NCBI RefSeq assembly: GCF_017355835.1
Contig: NZ_JAFEWF010000002.1
Span: 248,001-312,000 of the forward strand
DNA length: 64,000 bases
Reading direction: 5' to 3'
Origin: Desertivirga brevis
Lineage (GTDB): Bacteria; Bacteroidota; Bacteroidia; Sphingobacteriales; Sphingobacteriaceae
Shown here: piece after piece, positions 63,404 to 64,000 of the stretch
How the letters are laid out: each line of letters opens with the position of its first letter
Numbering within the stretch: position 1 is the first letter of the stretch
Position numbers and translations under genes: made by a program
Notes under the pieces: model-generated
The model's database searches: none
Seen by the model: only the letters and a program-made list of their open reading frames with translations
What the model was told of the DNA's origin: nothing

Positions 63404-64000
63404 TTAAATTTTAAGTGCCTGTATAATAAACTGGGGCACCAGCAATTTCCGTTCTTGCATTAGCTGGAAAAACTGCTGGTCGTTAACTCCCGCTATCATT
63501 TGTAACATAGGTTTACCGATAAAGGGAAATATACACAATGACATTACATTCATTATTAGATGTGCAGGGTGAATAGGACGAATTTCCTTCTCTTCAATCG
63601 CCTTCTCCAACTGCTTCAGAAACTTTCCAATTTTCGGTTTCTCTCCGCCCCACATCTTTTTCAGGAATTCCTCTGGCTGTTTGTGCATTTCATTCATCAC
63701 GAACAATGGTAGAAAGGGATTTTCGAGAACTTTGTCAATGTATTCTGAAGAAAAGGTTTCAATCTTCTCTTGCCAGCTCATATCTGAGCTGAATATTTCA
63801 TTAACCCTTGGTATAAACCTTCCTACCGTTCCAGTGAAAATAACTTCAAAAAGTTTTTCTTTGCTTCTAAAGTAGTAGTGCAACAGCGCTTTATTAATTC
63901 CAGCCTCGTCTGCTATATCCTGCATTCGTGCACCAGCCATTCCTTTCGCTACAAAAACCTTCTTAGCCGCATCAAGTATCTTCTGTTCTGTCGATTTATC
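63404..64000 (-). CDS. TetR-family regulator of the exporter operon (N terminus cut by the window edge)
   Basis: The frame is open to the right edge; 198 residues are visible. It starts in the window with TEQKILDAAKKVFVAKG and the helix-turn-helix MQDIADEAGINKALLHYYF, so only a few residues are missing. The C-terminal ligand domain runs to residue 198. It is the first gene of the exporter operon (TolC gene at 11 bases), as the TetR regulator CecR is for the E. coli ybhGFSR system. It likely represses the operon and is released by the exported compound or a related one. Confidence 0.92.
   Translation of the reverse strand, partial: DKSTEQKILDAAKKVFVAKGMAGARMQDIADEAGINKALLHYYFRSKEKLFEVIFTGTVGRFIPRVNEIFSSDMSWQEKIETFSSEYIDKVLENPFLPLFVMNEMHKQPEEFLKKMWGGEKPKIGKFLKQLEKAIEEKEIRPIHPAHLIMNVMSLCIFPFIGKPMLQMIAGVNDQQFFQLMQERKLLVPQFIIQALKI

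Overview
The window reads as a chromosomal segment of a Bacteroidota bacterium, most likely from the order Sphingobacteriales (Pedobacter/Mucilaginibacter-like). This rests on protein families and style: secreted proteins ending their signal peptides in AQ, lipoboxes of the LxSC type, a TonB receptor with an N-terminal carboxypeptidase-regulatory domain, M14 and M16 peptidases, an S1/P1 nuclease, and promoters of the Bacteroidota TTG-N(17-20)-TAnnTTTG type (best example before fumC). Genes are dense and moderately AT-rich. I see no rRNA, tRNA, transposase, integrase or CRISPR array. Both edges cut genes: an M14 peptidase on the left and a TetR regulator on the right.

Layout. 0-5 kb: M14 and M16 peptidases, convergent around a hairpin. 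5-9 kb: anmK, then a phosphate block on the minus strand (sensor kinase, PhoU-like DUF47 protein, PiT transporter) with a very Pho-box-like array of 11-bp repeats before the DUF47 gene. 9.2-13.1 kb: a small biosynthetic cluster of type III polyketide synthase, methyltransferase and FAD enzyme in one coupled operon, with a divergent UbiA-family membrane protein; its product is unknown to me and it is the best candidate here for an undescribed pathway. 13-19.4 kb: HD hydrolase, rhomboid protease, alpha/beta hydrolase, an SDR lacking the catalytic Tyr/Lys, RarA and GlnS.

19.6-26.9 kb: a signalling operon (NtrC-type regulator, membrane multi-PAS kinase, Rcp1-like receiver), an AI-2E family permease, then tandem 91-bp repeats before a three-gene envelope/stress module (YtxH, holin-X-like, hypothetical). 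26.9-32.5 kb: GDP-fucose synthase, TrmB, an alkyltransferase-like protein, Tag and PolA, so DNA and tRNA maintenance genes sit together. 32.6-38.1 kb: glgA-glgC, a metal-dependent hydrolase, YbaB, a receiver protein and a serine hydrolase. 38.5-42.2 kb: fumC, a lipoprotein, an S1/P1 nuclease, a large intergenic inverted-repeat array and a low-molecular-weight tyrosine phosphatase.

42.2-48.5 kb (minus strand): a TonB siderophore-type receptor with a PepSY membrane protein behind a palindromic operator candidate, a pair of paralogous secreted proteins of unknown function, and another hypothetical. 49-57 kb: pyruvate dehydrogenase E1 alpha and a two-lipoyl E2, a flavin split-barrel protein, a small membrane protein, a double class II aldolase protein whose second half has lost its metal site, a two-DTG aspartyl protease with PDZ domain, and a secreted FAD protein. 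57.2-64 kb: a complete tripartite ABC-2 exporter operon (TetR, TolC, HlyD-like lipoprotein, two ATPases, two permeases) that looks like a split version of the E. coli ybhGFSR system.
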